Shown one piece after another: positions 36,587 to 48,955 of a stretch of DNA of 64,000 bases (its first letter is position 1; the number at the start of each line of letters is the position of its first letter). The stretch comes from Arthonia radiata (taxonomy: Eukaryota; Ascomycota; Arthoniomycetes; Arthoniales; Arthoniaceae), in assembly GCA_002989075.1 (NCBI GenBank), contig PSQN01000007.1, positions 62,001 through 126,000 on the forward strand. Reading direction: 5' to 3'. The position numbers and the translations under genes were made by a program. The notes below the pieces were generated by a model. It was not told the DNA's origin and did no database searches. It saw only the letters and a list, made by a program, of their open reading frames with translations.

Positions 36587-37717
36587 ATGGCCCCGTCCAG
36601 ATTGCTCTTTCGCACTGCATACTCGCGCGCCAGCCAAAGTGGCGGTCAGCGATCCCTCTCGACAACGGTCCGTCGTCTAGCCGATGAGCCCAAGTCGGTC
36701 CCTTTGAGCTTGCGCTGCAATGACACGGCGGAGAAATACCGCTCCTTTATGATCAACAAGCCCTTGAATCCACACCTGACCAATACCACTTCGACGATTG
36801 CCAATGAATTCCCTAGTCTCGGTCAAGACAAGCCTCCGGCCGACATGCTGACCAACGTCGACCCAAACTACACACCCAAGGACAGCGTGCCCGAGAACAC
36901 AGAGCGCATGACTGGCGGTACACAGCCTGGGGCTCCGGGCAAAGGGCCCAATGCAGAGTTGGATGTCGGTGAAATCCAGGGTGGTACCTTCAAGGTCGAG
37001 CCACATCGAAGGTCAGGCGAAAGCGAGGACACATTGCGAGCCCGATTGTTATGTCCGTCTCATTTGCACTACATGTCTTCTTTGGGAATCTCAAGACATC
37101 GCCCCTCGTCTACTCGCTCTCTGGCAGCACCCTCTTCAGATTAACACGACGAGAATCATTGCTAACCATGCACCGTAGATCAGAGCCGAAAACGAGGAAC
37201 ACTGGAGAGTGATCTCCTCTTTTCGACCTTTGCAGACGCGTATCTCGGTCGTATGACCATACCCCAGATGCAAGAGTATGATCGCTTCCTCGATGAGAAT
37301 GACTGGGATTTGTATTACTGGGCAACACAACAACCCACACCTACATCACGAGAAACCGCGGAGGGCGCTCAGCCCGATTTCGCCACAGACGCTGCGAAAG
37401 GCCAGCGGCCACCTACAGCCAATGAAGCCACTGCATCGAATGACGGCACAGATTTGAAGAGACAGCCTGCAAAAGGCGAATGGCAACAAACCGCGGGCAA
37501 CTTCAAACCAGCCTACAAGCCGGTGCCCGCACGATGGAAAGATAGTAGCATCTTGGCTATGGTGCGTCAGCATGTTCTCGACAGGAGCGCTGCGGGCGTC
37601 TCTGATGATGCCCAAGTCCAAGGCCAAAATCTGGCTCAGAGCGTGAAAGGGACCGGTGGTGGAGGACTTGGGATGATGCCTGAGCTTCCTGATTTCGAAA
37701 AGGGAAAACGTACGTAA
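36587..37717 (+). CDS. SDH5: Succinate dehydrogenase assembly factor 2 (SDH5/SDHAF2), mitochondrial
   Basis: Exons 36587-37052 and 37179-37717, 334 aa. The Arg/Ser-rich start ([16 protein letters not shown]) is a mitochondrial presequence. The join restores [20 protein letters not shown], the heart of the Sdh5/YgfY domain, followed by [23 protein letters not shown]. This small protein family is needed for FAD attachment to the succinate dehydrogenase flavoprotein in the matrix. The protein is longer than yeast Sdh5 through a low-complexity insert before the domain and a Pro/Gln-rich C-terminal tail. A third exon (37758-37804) is possible: a GTACGT donor at the last codons and a CTTCAG acceptor would replace the final Thr with AAGGTANNMTTTSQ. 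Confidence 0.88.
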
Positions 37718-37804
37718 AGATAATCTTGTGACCGCAAACGCTGTCTGCAAGCTTCAGGTGCTGCAGGCGGTACTGCAAATAACATGACTACCACGTCGCA
37801 GTAA

Positions 37805-38105
37805 TGCTGCCTCAATCTTTTGAGCCTTCGTCATCTCCTATAGTCATGCAGCGAGCCTTTGCTGCTTCAGTCTGGAAATCACAATGAGGCGAAGATCGGA
37901 CGATGAAGATTGTCAGCTTCGGAAACGATGGTTAGGAATGACCAATGTCAAATATCTTCGCTTCATCCTGGCAGACCAGGCTCCAGAGTGGGTCTTCATG
38001 GCCACCTTGTAGGCAACCACTCGGACCCAAAGTGATCTTCGCATCTAAAGAAACATTCTCAAAAGATATCTTCTAACGTCAGCTCTTCACGTGAAGACGG
38101 TCAAC
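37805..38105. other. Short intergenic SDH5-hypothetical
   Basis: 300 bp with no gene; SDH5 3' flank and promoter of the next gene. Confidence 0.4.
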
Positions 38106-39557
38106 ATGCTTCTCTCACGGCTCGTCCGTCGGATCTTGGTAACGTGTGCGCTAACGTGTGCGCTCCTTTGCATATCAAGGCTAGTCACAACCGTCTTTCA
38201 GGTTCAGCCTTCCTGGAGTCTCCGGGATGAGAAGGTCAGCAAGTTCATCGGACCCCTAAACACTGAGTGCCCCGAGACTCTAGCCGCTTCCTTCCACTAT
38301 CCATACTACAACAGTGGTAATCACAGTCTTAACATTAGCACGCTGAATGATGTTTACGCTCGTCTTACACACTGTCATAGTATACGCGCCCTTGACCTGC
38401 TCTTCACGGAATCCGGCTGCGTAATAACCGGCAAAGACGAGTGGGCTTTCCGGTGGCGGGTGGGCGACAGGTTCCCACCATTGGAGGCGCTCAGCTTGAC
38501 TGGCTACGACTGGAATGACATTGGGCCACCATCGTACCTGCATTATCGTCAGCCAGCACCGAGTGCTGTGCGATGGCGAACGGCCATGGACTGGAGCCAA
38601 CTTCAACGACTTCGCATCAGCCGGCCACCTGAAGTCTTTGTCGACACCTTCCAGGGTCAGCTGACGGGGCTGCAGGAAATGACGTGGGGTCCCTCGTTAG
38701 GGGAAGTATGGCAAGCCTATGGGGATGCCTTGTGCGACCGCTCCGAAGAAGACGTAGGCTTACGTGCAAAATATGAGCAGTTCATTGAAGCATTACCGCC
38801 GCTGAAACGACTGCAGATTAGTGGCACTGGAAGGTATCTCAACCTCACGCGAATGCTAGCCAGGCATGGCGACACACTGCAATATTTTGGCCTCCATGAG
38901 TTTGAAGGCGCGTGCAAAGATACCCACAACGTTTCCCGACCGCATCTGACCAACGAGGAGCTGAGGAAGCTCGAAAAATCGGCACCGAATCTCGAGCAGT
39001 TGAGCATTGATCTCCCACGTCACCAAGCGCATGGTGTCTCCGACTGGCCTTGGAACGCGCTCGACGTTCTCAGTCAGTATCCACGTCTGTCGGATCTGAA
39101 AATCGGCTTAGAGTTGGAAGACAAGACCAAACGCTTACGAAACAGTTGGTGCCGCCCTCACCCTCTGATGAAGCCCGAGCTCAACAGCTCCGAGGCTCTG
39201 AGAATGTTCCGACATCTGCGTCGACGTGATCAGGCCGTGCAGGTTGAGCGATTGACGCTCGCCGCTGGTGACGAGCAAGAGCTGGGCGTAGGCCTACCTG
39301 TGTGCTATCCTGATGAAGATTACGAGCGAGTGATATACGAATGTGGGACTGCACAGTTGCACGCCTCTGGTGAACGATTATGCTGCAAGCCAGTCCATCG
39401 TCCAATGGACGTCCTGCTTGGTGAGGTCAATAGAGACGAGTGGGTCGCAAACAACACATACTGCGATGGTTATGATCTCGCGTCGGAAGTATTCAATCTG
39501 AACCAAGGAAATGTAGAAGAGCTCGTGCGCTTGCTCCCGCAGGAACCTCTGATTTGA
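38106..39557 (+). CDS. Hypothetical membrane-anchored LRR-like protein
   Basis: Single exon, 483 aa from the ATG at 38106. I do not recognise the family. Residues about 8-30 (ILVTCALTCALLCISRLVTTVF) form one hydrophobic segment after Arg residues, so it is a signal anchor or uncleaved signal. The rest has irregular leucine-rich repeat-like strands (LEALSLTGYDW, LQRLRISRPPEVF, LKRLQISGTGRYL, LEQLSIDLP, LSDLKIGLELE), like the C-terminal half of fungal F-box/LRR proteins but with no F-box. Three N-x-S/T sites and a Cys-rich C-terminal part suggest a lumenal or external location. Function unknown. Confidence 0.75.
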   Translation: MLLSRLVRRILVTCALTCALLCISRLVTTVFQVQPSWSLRDEKVSKFIGPLNTECPETLAASFHYPYYNSGNHSLNISTLNDVYARLTHCHSIRALDLLFTESGCVITGKDEWAFRWRVGDRFPPLEALSLTGYDWNDIGPPSYLHYRQPAPSAVRWRTAMDWSQLQRLRISRPPEVFVDTFQGQLTGLQEMTWGPSLGEVWQAYGDALCDRSEEDVGLRAKYEQFIEALPPLKRLQISGTGRYLNLTRMLARHGDTLQYFGLHEFEGACKDTHNVSRPHLTNEELRKLEKSAPNLEQLSIDLPRHQAHGVSDWPWNALDVLSQYPRLSDLKIGLELEDKTKRLRNSWCRPHPLMKPELNSSEALRMFRHLRRRDQAVQVERLTLAAGDEQELGVGLPVCYPDEDYERVIYECGTAQLHASGERLCCKPVHRPMDVLLGEVNRDEWVANNTYCDGYDLASEVFNLNQGNVEELVRLLPQEPLI

Positions 39558-40840
39558 AGATATTGCAGTCCCGAAACAAGTTAAATTACAGACTCTGAAT
39601 CCATTAGAGACACAAGCATTGTCGTTGGGTCAATTGTTGACAATGGGTGGTGGCTTCATAAAGAGGAAATATGGCCATACCAACACGACCACGGCTGGCG
39701 CGGTCAGCGTGAGATCCTTCTACCCAGATCCCAGGCACACTCGCCAACTACGGGAGCGGCCACGGTAAGTTGTGCACGCACGCAGCAGCCGAGTTCGGGA
39801 GCGAACCAGGCAGAGCCTGTAGGGCTCAGTTCTTGACCGTCACAATCTAGTTTTTCAGGTAAATTACTGAAATAAACTCCCAGAGAGCGTTACAAGTTAC
39901 TTACAGCACGTAATGTCGTGCACAGATCTTTTAGCGCCAGTACTAGGCAGGGGGGCTACATCTCTCCAAAAATCTCGCTCAAAAATTGGGGGTCGAAAGG
40001 TATTTCTGAGAGACATCTTCCTATAGCATATCTTAAATATTTTCTGTCTACTTTAGGCAATAATGCGTGTACAGACGTAAAATTCTGGGGGTCGTTACCG
40101 TCTTTCTGACGTCAAAAACTGGCCAGCCGTGACAGTATTTTACTGTGTAAAAATACACGTCCGAGCCCTAGGCAGAGGTCTCATGGTGGAGCCAAAAGAA
40201 CCTTTGACTTTAAAGTACGGAGTCGGGGAGGTGATGCTGGTAGGCCTGAGGTCAGTTTATTTAAGTGGTGATAGAAGGATCACCAGGTTGTTTCAGCACG
40301 AGACTATCCTGGTTGCCGGCATGCGATGAGTGATGGATCAGCTGCCGCTTTAGCCTTTCGGACGGAGAACGTGCAAGCCGGGGGCGCACATGACTAAAGA
40401 TGCTTGGTTCGCTCCCCTTGGCTGTCGAGTACGCCCTTCGATATTCTCCGCTCTAATTTCGGCCGGCGAACTGGTATGTTGCTGGTTAATCGGCGACCAG
40501 CAACAGCAAAATCTTTGATGACACTCTCGCTCATCCCAAGTCACACAAGTTCATGCATCGGACTTGTACGACGTCACAGTTCTTGGGCTGCAGAATAATA
40601 ATAGTGATCGCCTGGATACTTAACGGCAGACGAACGTGACGGCTGAGTAGAACGCCGGCAGTCTCTGGTGAATGCCGCTGTGCTCGTGTTTCAGAGTTAA
40701 AAACAAGCCAGCGTACTTCATCGGGCAAGTGGTGACGCTGACCCTAGATAAATCCAGTGATCGTGATCTTTCTGAGGAGGCACTAGTGCAACGCTAGATA
40801 TGTTCGGGGACTAGCGGTATTAGCGCTCTTGTCAGCATCT
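39558..40840. other. Gene-free region with an AT-rich repeat-like island
   Basis: No supported gene. From about 39850 to 40330 the base composition turns AT-rich. A word pair is repeated: AATTGGGGGTCG at about 39984 and a related copy with CTGGGGGTCG near 40085, each followed by TTTCTGA. CTAGGCAG occurs near 39943 and 40159. A near-palindrome GTATTTTAC/GTAAAAATAC lies at about 40136-40157. This looks like an eroded transposon or duplicated repeat, but I could not fix its ends. Confidence 0.4.
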
Positions 40841-41457
40841 CGACTCGTCTTTTCATCTCATCCGCTCTCCCCTTCCATCCCATCACATTAGAACTCTCAC
40901 CACCACCTTCTCCCAACATCCCGGCCCATCCTTCGCCTCTCTCCTCTTCACGCCCGTCACTCGTTTAATTCCAACCTCGCCGCTATCCTTGTCTACCGTA
41001 CAATAATCCTTCTTCCTTCCCACCGCCGCTAATCAAAGACGCCTCCATCCCTCCCCGTGAGACATCCTTTGTCGACACTTCTCCTCAACCTCCTGTCTCG
41101 GCCCTCCATCTCACTCGACACCTTTCAACTCGCTAATACTCGCGTGTCGCACAACGCTGTTTTTGTGCTGCTCGAATCACTGCCATTGTTTGGCTCTCAC
41201 AGGTCACACGTCGCCCTTTCGCATGCTTGCTGGACTCGAGACTCTCACTTCTTGATCGACTTCTCAGCCTCGCTCCTACTGCATTCGATCTCTCGGGCAA
41301 CCACATACAGTTCCGTTCAGCTTGCTCCAAAGAATTTGCGGCTCTCACGCTATTCATCCAAGGCCAAACTCTTTCAGTCGGTCACAGCACATCGCCCGCC
41401 AGCGTATCGCCTGCCCGCGTGAGCGCCTGTCGCGCGTCACCGCCCTGACACTCGGGC
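40841..41457 (+). promoter_or_regulatory. OPY2 promoter and CT-rich leader
   Basis: Strong pyrimidine runs (for example CTCTCCCCTTCC, CTTCTTCCTTCC) from about 40850 to 41110 upstream of OPY2, typical of fungal promoters with long 5' leaders. Small upstream frames occur. Confidence 0.4.
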
Positions 41458-42820
41458 ATGGCTGGCTCAGCGTCTTACCGTATGTTCATCAAAGCCTGCC
41501 GTGTTCATCGAGTGCTCCGAAGCGAACTTGATTGCTGACATTGACCTCTCAGACGGCGAATACGCGCTGCGTTCCCTCTTCAAGCGTTGCCAAGAGTGTG
41601 CTGATCAGCAGCCTTCTTGTCCCACGTGCAAGTCGGACGAAACATGCATTCAAAAGCCTGGTGATGGCTGCAACACATGTCCGCAAGCTATCTGTGTCTC
41701 CAAAGCACAAGCTGGGCTTCCTTCCGGACCGCAATCAAGCGACGGCGGGCCGAATGTCGGTGCCATTGCCGGAGGTGTTGTAGGAGGTGTTGTTTTCATT
41801 GCTATTGTCACATTCATCCTCTGGCGCTTCTGCATACGGCCGCGATACCAAGACTATGACGGCGAGGAGGAAGAGTTCCCCGACGAATACGCCATCTCGG
41901 CAGACGAGAAGTCCTCACCTCACACCATTGAATCCGATTTCAGGCCTACCTCCGAAGCTCGCCAGTCCCATCACTCGGTTCGCTCTGTCGCCTCCACTGT
42001 CATGACACGCGCATCAAACGTCATTCAGATTGCATTCATCCCAGGCATCACAGACCGTCAAGGCCACCATGATGGTGACTCAGATGTACCACCGGTGCCG
42101 ACCATTCCGCTCTCTCAACAACGCAAAACCCCATCATCTGTCTCCTCTATGTCTCGCGATCATCATCCAGGCACACCTGACCACTTCTTTACACCCTCTG
42201 ACCTTGGTGGCGGCGCTTCACGCTGGTCTCAATTCTCCAATTCAACGACAGACTCCGCGGATGTTCGCTCAATGCGACACCATTCACTGGCGTCGTCTCT
42301 GGCTCGTGAGTCAGTGGCTTCGACCATCTTCCAAGACGGCCACACCGCCACGGCTATGGCAACGCCTGTTTCCGCTGGTCAAGTAAGGACTGTGCAAGGG
42401 AAGGCGAACATGATCTCCGTCCGACCCTCTGCGACCGGCACACCGTCGAGCTCAGCCAGCCACGTTCCCGACGTCCCGACCGTCGACTACTTTAAGTACG
42501 GGGACGCGAAGAAGGCGGCAGAGGCTGGTGGAAAGAAAGCACACCCGTTGGCTACAAACATCATACCTGGCAACGGATCAGACAAAGACCTGAGCGTCGT
42601 TGGCAGCGAAGAGACCAAGAAGCCTTCCAACAGGATGCTTGCTGCCGCGATTGAAGAGGCCACAAGGCGTGCTTCACGACAGCCGACACACGGCGGCCTA
42701 GGTAGCATGAGCGGGCCTGGCCAAGGCAAGAGCAGCCAACTGGCGAAGCCTGGAGACGGCAACGTCAAACAGCGAGACCCCAGTCCGTTCAGTGACAGCA
42801 ACGCCGTGGAGACGCCTTGA
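41458..42820 (+). CDS. OPY2: Opy2-like membrane anchor of the HOG pathway
   Basis: A 22-nt first exon (41458-41479, MAGSASY) and exon 2 (41553-42820); 429 aa. The intron has GTATGT donor, TGCTGAC branch and CTCAG acceptor, phase 1. The N-terminal domain is Cys-rich, CQECADQQPSCPTC, then CNTCPQAIC, the Opy2 N-terminal family. It is followed by one membrane span (residues about 76-100, AGGVVGGVVFIAIVTFILW) and a long Ser/Pro-rich cytoplasmic tail. In yeast, Opy2 anchors Ste50 to the plasma membrane and so links osmosensors to Ste11 and Hog1. No signal peptide precedes the Cys domain; an N-out orientation without cleavage is usual for the family. The tail contains FKYGDAKKAAEAGGKK and other short conserved-looking stretches. 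Confidence 0.85.
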
Positions 42821-44115
42821 CTAACTTCGCGACGATAGTTATGAAACAGGAAAAGCTTGGATGAGACATCCACGGTAATATATAGTGACCCTGGGTGCAA
42901 AGCGTCCTTCGACACACTGTCTACAGGGCTCACTTGGGAATACGGCAAGGCATGGGAAATCACAAAGCAAAAATTGGAACCGGATTCGGAACAGAAGAAA
43001 AGCGCGGAGTTGGTGATCGCAGACACATGGATTGTCTTGCGCTTTCGAACTCACACGGTCCGCGTACGACCCACGGCGGTTGGCTATGAATCAACCGCAC
43101 CGCACTCATCGATGACACCGCTCATCACATCACGCCTCACGCACATTTATTTACGCTCGCCATATCCGCTCGCACAACAGCGGCGGCGTCCCGTCTCACC
43201 ATGTTTGACATCTGCTTCTTCCGACGACAGCTGTTGGATTTTATACTAGATCGGTCGTGTACCGACGATCCTTGAATCAATTGAATCGATCTTGTGATCA
43301 TCTTCTCGTCTCTGTTGCTTCTTTGCGTCTTTGCTGGCACGTGGGTAGGCAACAATGTGCTCTTTTGTGCTGTTAAGTGCCCTCTGAGGTCTGATTATCC
43401 GGATGGGAAACTGTCCTTCTTGTCTCTTGTCTGTACTACCTACGTGCAATGGGCGGCACGAAGCAAGCGAACTTGCGTTTTCGTTCTCTCGCCCCACTGC
43501 CTGGGCAAAGGGAGGGTGGTTGTCACGCGAAGAGAGGGTCATGTTGGGTCAGGTCTGGTGAAAGGCGGTCGTGATGGTATACATTCATCTTGGGTCGTCA
43601 TCTTGAGAGGTGACTATGCTAGGACGAGGTCATGCTGGAGGGTTTTACGCTGGGAGGAGCACCTGCTGGGAGGCGATGTTGGTATTCGCAACAATATTGC
43701 GGAAATACATGGATAGTACCGTTACAAAATTCCTGAATAAATGGATGCACCAATTTCCTATTGTAGATCTTTCACCAACATTCACCGCTGAAGCGGCGTG
43801 CACACACAGTATGAGGACTCATGACAGGGTGAACGAGACGTACACCAGAGAACGGTCTTTGATCAAAGGTGAAATACCGCAGCTAGGGAACAGCAAATTT
43901 TTCGAGAGCATTACCAGCATTAGCATTGGTCTTGATCTTATCCAGTGCCAATGTGAGCGCAGAACCATATGGCATGGATCGATGGCTCCAGGGAGAATAC
44001 TGTTAAACATTACCACGATATCAGACATGACAAAGACTCGATGGCCTTTCCGAGCCTTATCACACGCGAGTCGTCGCTCATACAATATGCTGTTGAAGAC
44101 CAGGCCCGTAGACGC
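42821..44115. other. Convergent intergenic OPY2-PRP24
   Basis: 1.3 kb between two convergent genes. Frames up to 208 codons occur (plus strand 43610-44236) but overlap the PRP24 3' end, lack motifs and read as chance. Probably two 3' UTRs. Confidence 0.45.
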
Positions 44116-47100
44116 TCAAGTTGATGCTGAGCCATCCACCATCTTCACGTCATTGGAGCCGGTGGCACTGGCCGACTGCTCGCTGTCCTTGCTTTCATTC
44201 CCACCATTTGCTAGCAGCGCTCTGAAGTCGTTCTGATTCTTTCCACCGTCGCCGTTCTCACTGTTCGCGTCCGAGACGGCCGCTCTGGTGAACCCAAGAC
44301 CCGGTCGACCACCACGTCCTCGGTTCTTTCCGCCGGCGCCGAAGCCAGGCCTGCTGACAGATGAAGGCGCAAGACCGCCTCTACCGCCGCCTCGCCCACC
44401 TCGGCCTCCTCTTGACGAAGATGATGCTTTTCCCCCGCGCTGATCTGAGGCATCGTCGGCATGACGCATGACTTCGCGCGGCTGCCCCGGTCGCAATCGG
44501 TTCCCAGGCGTGATTTTGTAGCCATCAAGCGCAAATTCGGCCTTTCGTTTGTCCTCTGTATTTTCGAATTCGACTAGCGCACCCCCGTTTTCAGGCCTGA
44601 GGATGATCTTTACGAGTGGTCCGTAGGTCTGACAAAGAGCCTGAATGCGCGCATCATTGACAGTGTCTGGAATGCCAAGAAGTGCCAGGGTACGCTGGCC
44701 GCGCTCACGGAATGATTCGATTTTAGTCGGGGCGCTATTAGTAGATTCGGCATCGTCCATTGGTGTGTCAGTAGGGCTGCCAGCACCACCGGCTTGCTGC
44801 GACGACGACGCTTCAGATGCCGCCGTTGACCCGCGACGATCACGCACGATGGTTGTTGAAGACGTCTTCGCTCCCTTAAGATGACGGTCGGAAACATTGA
44901 CGGTAAGAATACGTCCACGAAAGAGCTGTTTGTCGATACGCTCTGCGGCAATCTCAGCTTCTTGCTTACTGGCAAAGTTGACGAAAGCGACCCCTTTGCT
45001 CATTCCATTCATCTTCTTGGGTATCCGGATAAGCTCAATGTGCTCGGCACAGCCATGTGAGTCTAAGAATTGACGCAGATCCGCCTCGTTGGCGGTCCAG
45101 TGGAAATTTCCCACGTAGATCTCGCGCCCTTCGTAGCTCGCACCTACGCGCTCTTTATAACCGCCAGGCTCCGATATGAGCGCTGTCAGGCGATGGTTGT
45201 GCTCAAGAGCTCTCCCATGCAGAGTAGCTGAGGCCTGTGAAGCTTGGTTGGAGGTGAGGAACTGAATGTAACAGAAGCGACGACGTGTGTTGGACTTCAG
45301 TGACGGAAATCGGACTTCGACAACGTCGCCATACGGCTTGAACAAGTTACGGAGATATGTTTCGTCCGCATCAGGTGGATAATTCGTCACCCAAAGTGTA
45401 GTCCCTGAGCCAACCTGGACTTCAATGGCCTTGTCCCCGAACGTCTTCATTGATTTGGTCTGTGCCGTGAGTACATCTTCTTGCGACTTGAACTCGATGG
45501 TCGCAGTCGACTCTCGGTCGAGATCGTCCTTTATGAGCGTTATAGCATTGATCTCACCACAGTCTCGGAAGTACTGGCGGATGCCATGCTCGGTAGCGTC
45601 AGCTGGAAGGTGCCTTACAACGACGGTGGTGTGCTCTCGGTCGCGCCTTAGTTGTGCGTTTGCTGAGGAAGATGGATCGTTGAATGGAGGGCGCTCGGCA
45701 GGCTGGTCAGTCCGCGCACGCTTAGTGTCAGACATCTCGACGTCCCCATCCTCACGTGTCCGCTTGCCGTTGATTTCCTGCCTCTGTGCCTGCTCATACG
45801 CCGCTTGCTGCTGCTCGTACTGTGCTCGTTCTTCACGACGTCGCCGTGCCACCCGCTTTGACGCCTTGCGAGCCTCAATCTGAGCCTCAAGAAGCGCCTT
45901 TGCAGACTCGTGCTGGGTGCAGTGATGCATATACATTTCGATGATCTTCTCAGGCCAGTCCATATTGGGCCGCTGAATGGCGCGCTTCAAGGCCGCGGTA
46001 GCCATTGAGGGAACGGATTGCGATGTTGCACTAACCGACCGATCCTGAGAAGCTTCCCAAACGGCTATCTCATATAAGTACCTACGCTCCCAGAAGAAGT
46101 GACTGTCGCCATGCGAATGCTCTAACTGAGCAAATATCTCGCGAGCGTCGTTGTAGCGACCGTCCTGAGTAAGAAACTTGAGGAAGATGCGCTCCACTCG
46201 AAATTCTGGATCGCCTTGGTAAGCGTCGCCGAATTTATCTCTACCGACGCGAGCCACATTCTCAATCGCAGATCTGATGGCAACCTCGGCGACATCCTTG
46301 CTGTCATCAGGGGCGTTTGGCGAGAATGCTGTGCGTCGCAGATACCCGCACCATGCAGACTCGACCTTGATCAGCTCTTGCATGCCACTGCCGTCTTCCA
46401 ATTGGCCAGTACTAGTGGCGTTGTGCTTGATGGTCTCGATCTCCTTGTAAGGTCTGCCGCAATACTCGGCTGCGTAAAGCCGCTGCGCCCACAAATCACC
46501 AGACGCAGGGCAATACTTGGTGGCGCGCTCAGCAACTTCCAGTAGCATTGCTTGATGACCCGGCTCCATGAGGAAGGTTACGTTGTCCAGCCAGAATTCG
46601 ACGTCCCGGGGGAAGCGTATGGTGGCTCGCTGAAGTAAAGCGATGTACAAGTTGTGACCCCACCCGCGCGACGTCTTCTGTCTATGCTGCGACTCTTCCC
46701 AAACGAGATAATCCTCGAATGCATGTCGCTCTTGATTTTTGTCGCCGCTGTACATAGCACGAGACAGGATGTTCTCACGATGCGCTCGAAGATCGTATGC
46801 GGACTGGAACTTTTGGGCGAGCTTACCTGCATCTGCCACCGCCTGCTGGACATTGCGTTCATCAAAGCGAGCCACAAAGCTGACAAATGCGTTTTTGGTG
46901 GCTTCCCAGGTTCGATGCGGCGTTTCGAGACGACGGTGGTAAACATTGTAGACGTCATTGTACTTGGTCGGCGATGGTGACGATGTGAGCTCAAAGGTGT
47001 TGAGCTCGAGATATGGATCCCACACCAGGTTGCTATTATCGAGATGCCACTGCGTATTCTCCGCGCCTCTGCGCCAGGTGTCCATCATCTGCTGCCAGGG

Positions 47101-47891
47101 AAACACCTCTTTGCCGACTAATACATCCTCCTGCGGCCATGACTGCTCGGCCAGGATGCCACCAGCCACTTCAAGCTGTTCCAGAGGAGAAGTTTCATAG
47201 ACGCCAGAAAGATCATGTGATCGTTTGTACAGGAACCACATCCAGTCGCCATAGAGCTGGCATAACCTTGGGCTATGCGGCTCTTCAGCAACAGCTTGTG
47301 CGCAGAGCTCCATGATGCCGACTCTATCTTGAATGGTGCGCGCTGCAGCTATGGCGCTGTGTATCTTCTGGATCCATGAGTCTTCGCCGAGCAAAACGGC
47401 CTGCTCCATGATTGGAAGATCGCCCTCCGAGAGCGGTGTGCTTATTGGTGTCGATCGAGGCGGTGGTTCGTTATGGCGTAGGTAGGAGACGCTGCGGGCA
47501 CGTGTAGGTGTAGAAGGATACGAGCCGTTTTGTGCGTTTGAGATGGAAGGAGACGCGACGGGGCTTTGAAGATCAGGATTGCGCAGGGAAGACGATGTAC
47601 TGCGCACGCTTGCTTGATATTGTTGCATTGAAGCAAGATCTAAAAAGTCCACAGTTAGGTGACCGCCTTGAACAAACGCGTGCGCAGGGCGGCTTCCTTA
47701 CCTGCCAAGGTGTCCATCGAGGAAGAGGAATGCCTCTGAGGAGGTGGCATTCGACGCGGTTGGGATGGTTCGTGAGACTTTGCGTAGATGTAGTGCTGTC
47801 CATTGGCAAGTGGGGCGGAGGTGGGTGGATGAGAGCTGCCTGGGGTTTGGACAGGTGTGTCTTGCGGACTGAGCAGCGATTTGATGTCCAT
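44116..47891 (-). CDS. PRP24: U4/U6 snRNP splicing factor Prp24 (SART3-like)
   Basis: Two exons, 47891-47702 and 47639-44116 (1237 aa), with a 62-nt intron (GTAAGG donor, CTAAC branch, TTTTAG acceptor, phase 1). The N-terminal half has HAT (half-a-TPR) helices, for example in AVAEEPHSPRLCQLYGDWMW and FPRDVEFWLDNVTF. From residue about 733 come four RRMs: TVVVRHLPADATEHGI, TLWVTNYPPDADETYL, EIYVGNFHWTANEADL and LALLGIPDTVNDARI. The C-terminus has an RGG-type segment (RGGRGGRGGGRGG). It anneals U4 with U6 snRNA during spliceosome recycling. The HAT plus RRM layout is that of human SART3 and filamentous fungal Prp24, unlike short yeast Prp24. Confidence 0.93.
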
Positions 47892-48955
47892 TGCGGATTG
47901 GGGTAGGAGAACGACCTGAGGGATCGCAGAGAAGGTGCAGGAGCAGGTCGTGAAATGGGCCTCAGGTCGAGGTAGGACTATCGATGCTTGCAAGCAGACA
48001 TTGGAGGACGACAGAGCCAGCAGACAGCAACAGTCGTCTGACGTTTGGAGATAGCACTCTCGGACCGTGAAATGGGGAAAACAATTGAGGCGAGGGACCT
48101 GGAGCGGCGCTAGTGAAGATCTGCCGCCGCGCCGTTTGGGTGTCTAGACCAAATCCATTTCACCTACGTCGTCGCCATCACGACCTCCATCCAGTAATTC
48201 TTCGGCCTTTAACAGTCACGACCAGCATCCTCACCCGGCACCGGCTGCATAAATGCCTCTGTCGATGACCTGATGTCGAGAAGCCAATGTACCAACTGCT
48301 CTCCAGCACCGTCCAACACCAGCACCTGCCGCTTTCCTGCGCTGCTCCATTGATCCACGTCCAAGCCAACATTCTTGATGAATACCTTTGTTTACCGTAT
48401 TTGACAATCTGCTACAGGCGCGGCTGTACAGCAGTGTCACCTTCGAGGTCAGAATTCGAGCGAGGCTGCTACACGCCCATCTTTTGCCATACCTGCACTG
48501 TAACAAACTCCCGACATCGGCGCTCTTCCTTTACGCGATAGATCAACTGCTTCGCTATCACACGTCCTTGCTAGGCCTGGCACAGAGATCCCGAATGCAT
48601 CACGTGCCCTTCAAGTTGACGATATATCTATGGGAGCCCCTCATATGGGGGGTGGGACATTCTTCAGGACAGCCGTATCTTCAGTGCAGAGAACAGCTTA
48701 AGACGTAATCGGTGAACTCGTGTGCGCCCTTGAAACGTTTCGTGTATCTCGGTTGAGAATTCCAGGCAGAGCTTGCAACTAAATGCGATGAGAATCTCTG
48801 CCCGCGTGCTTCCAGGAACCGAAAGAATGGGAAACCGGCGGGGCGGAAAATCTTGGCAGCATGGCATCCGCTCGGGACCGCACGGACCATCAACTCCCAC
48901 AATCATTATTTTGCGCCTGTGCTGACAACGACAATTGTTCCACAACACCGCCAAC
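47892..48955. promoter_or_regulatory. Divergent promoter region PRP24/RPS13
   Basis: About 1.06 kb separating two genes read outward. No gene supported inside. It must hold both promoters. Confidence 0.5.

Noticed and set aside
43610-44236. 208-codon plus-strand frame at the PRP24 3' end
   Set aside because: It overlaps the PRP24 coding end in antisense and has no recognisable domain.
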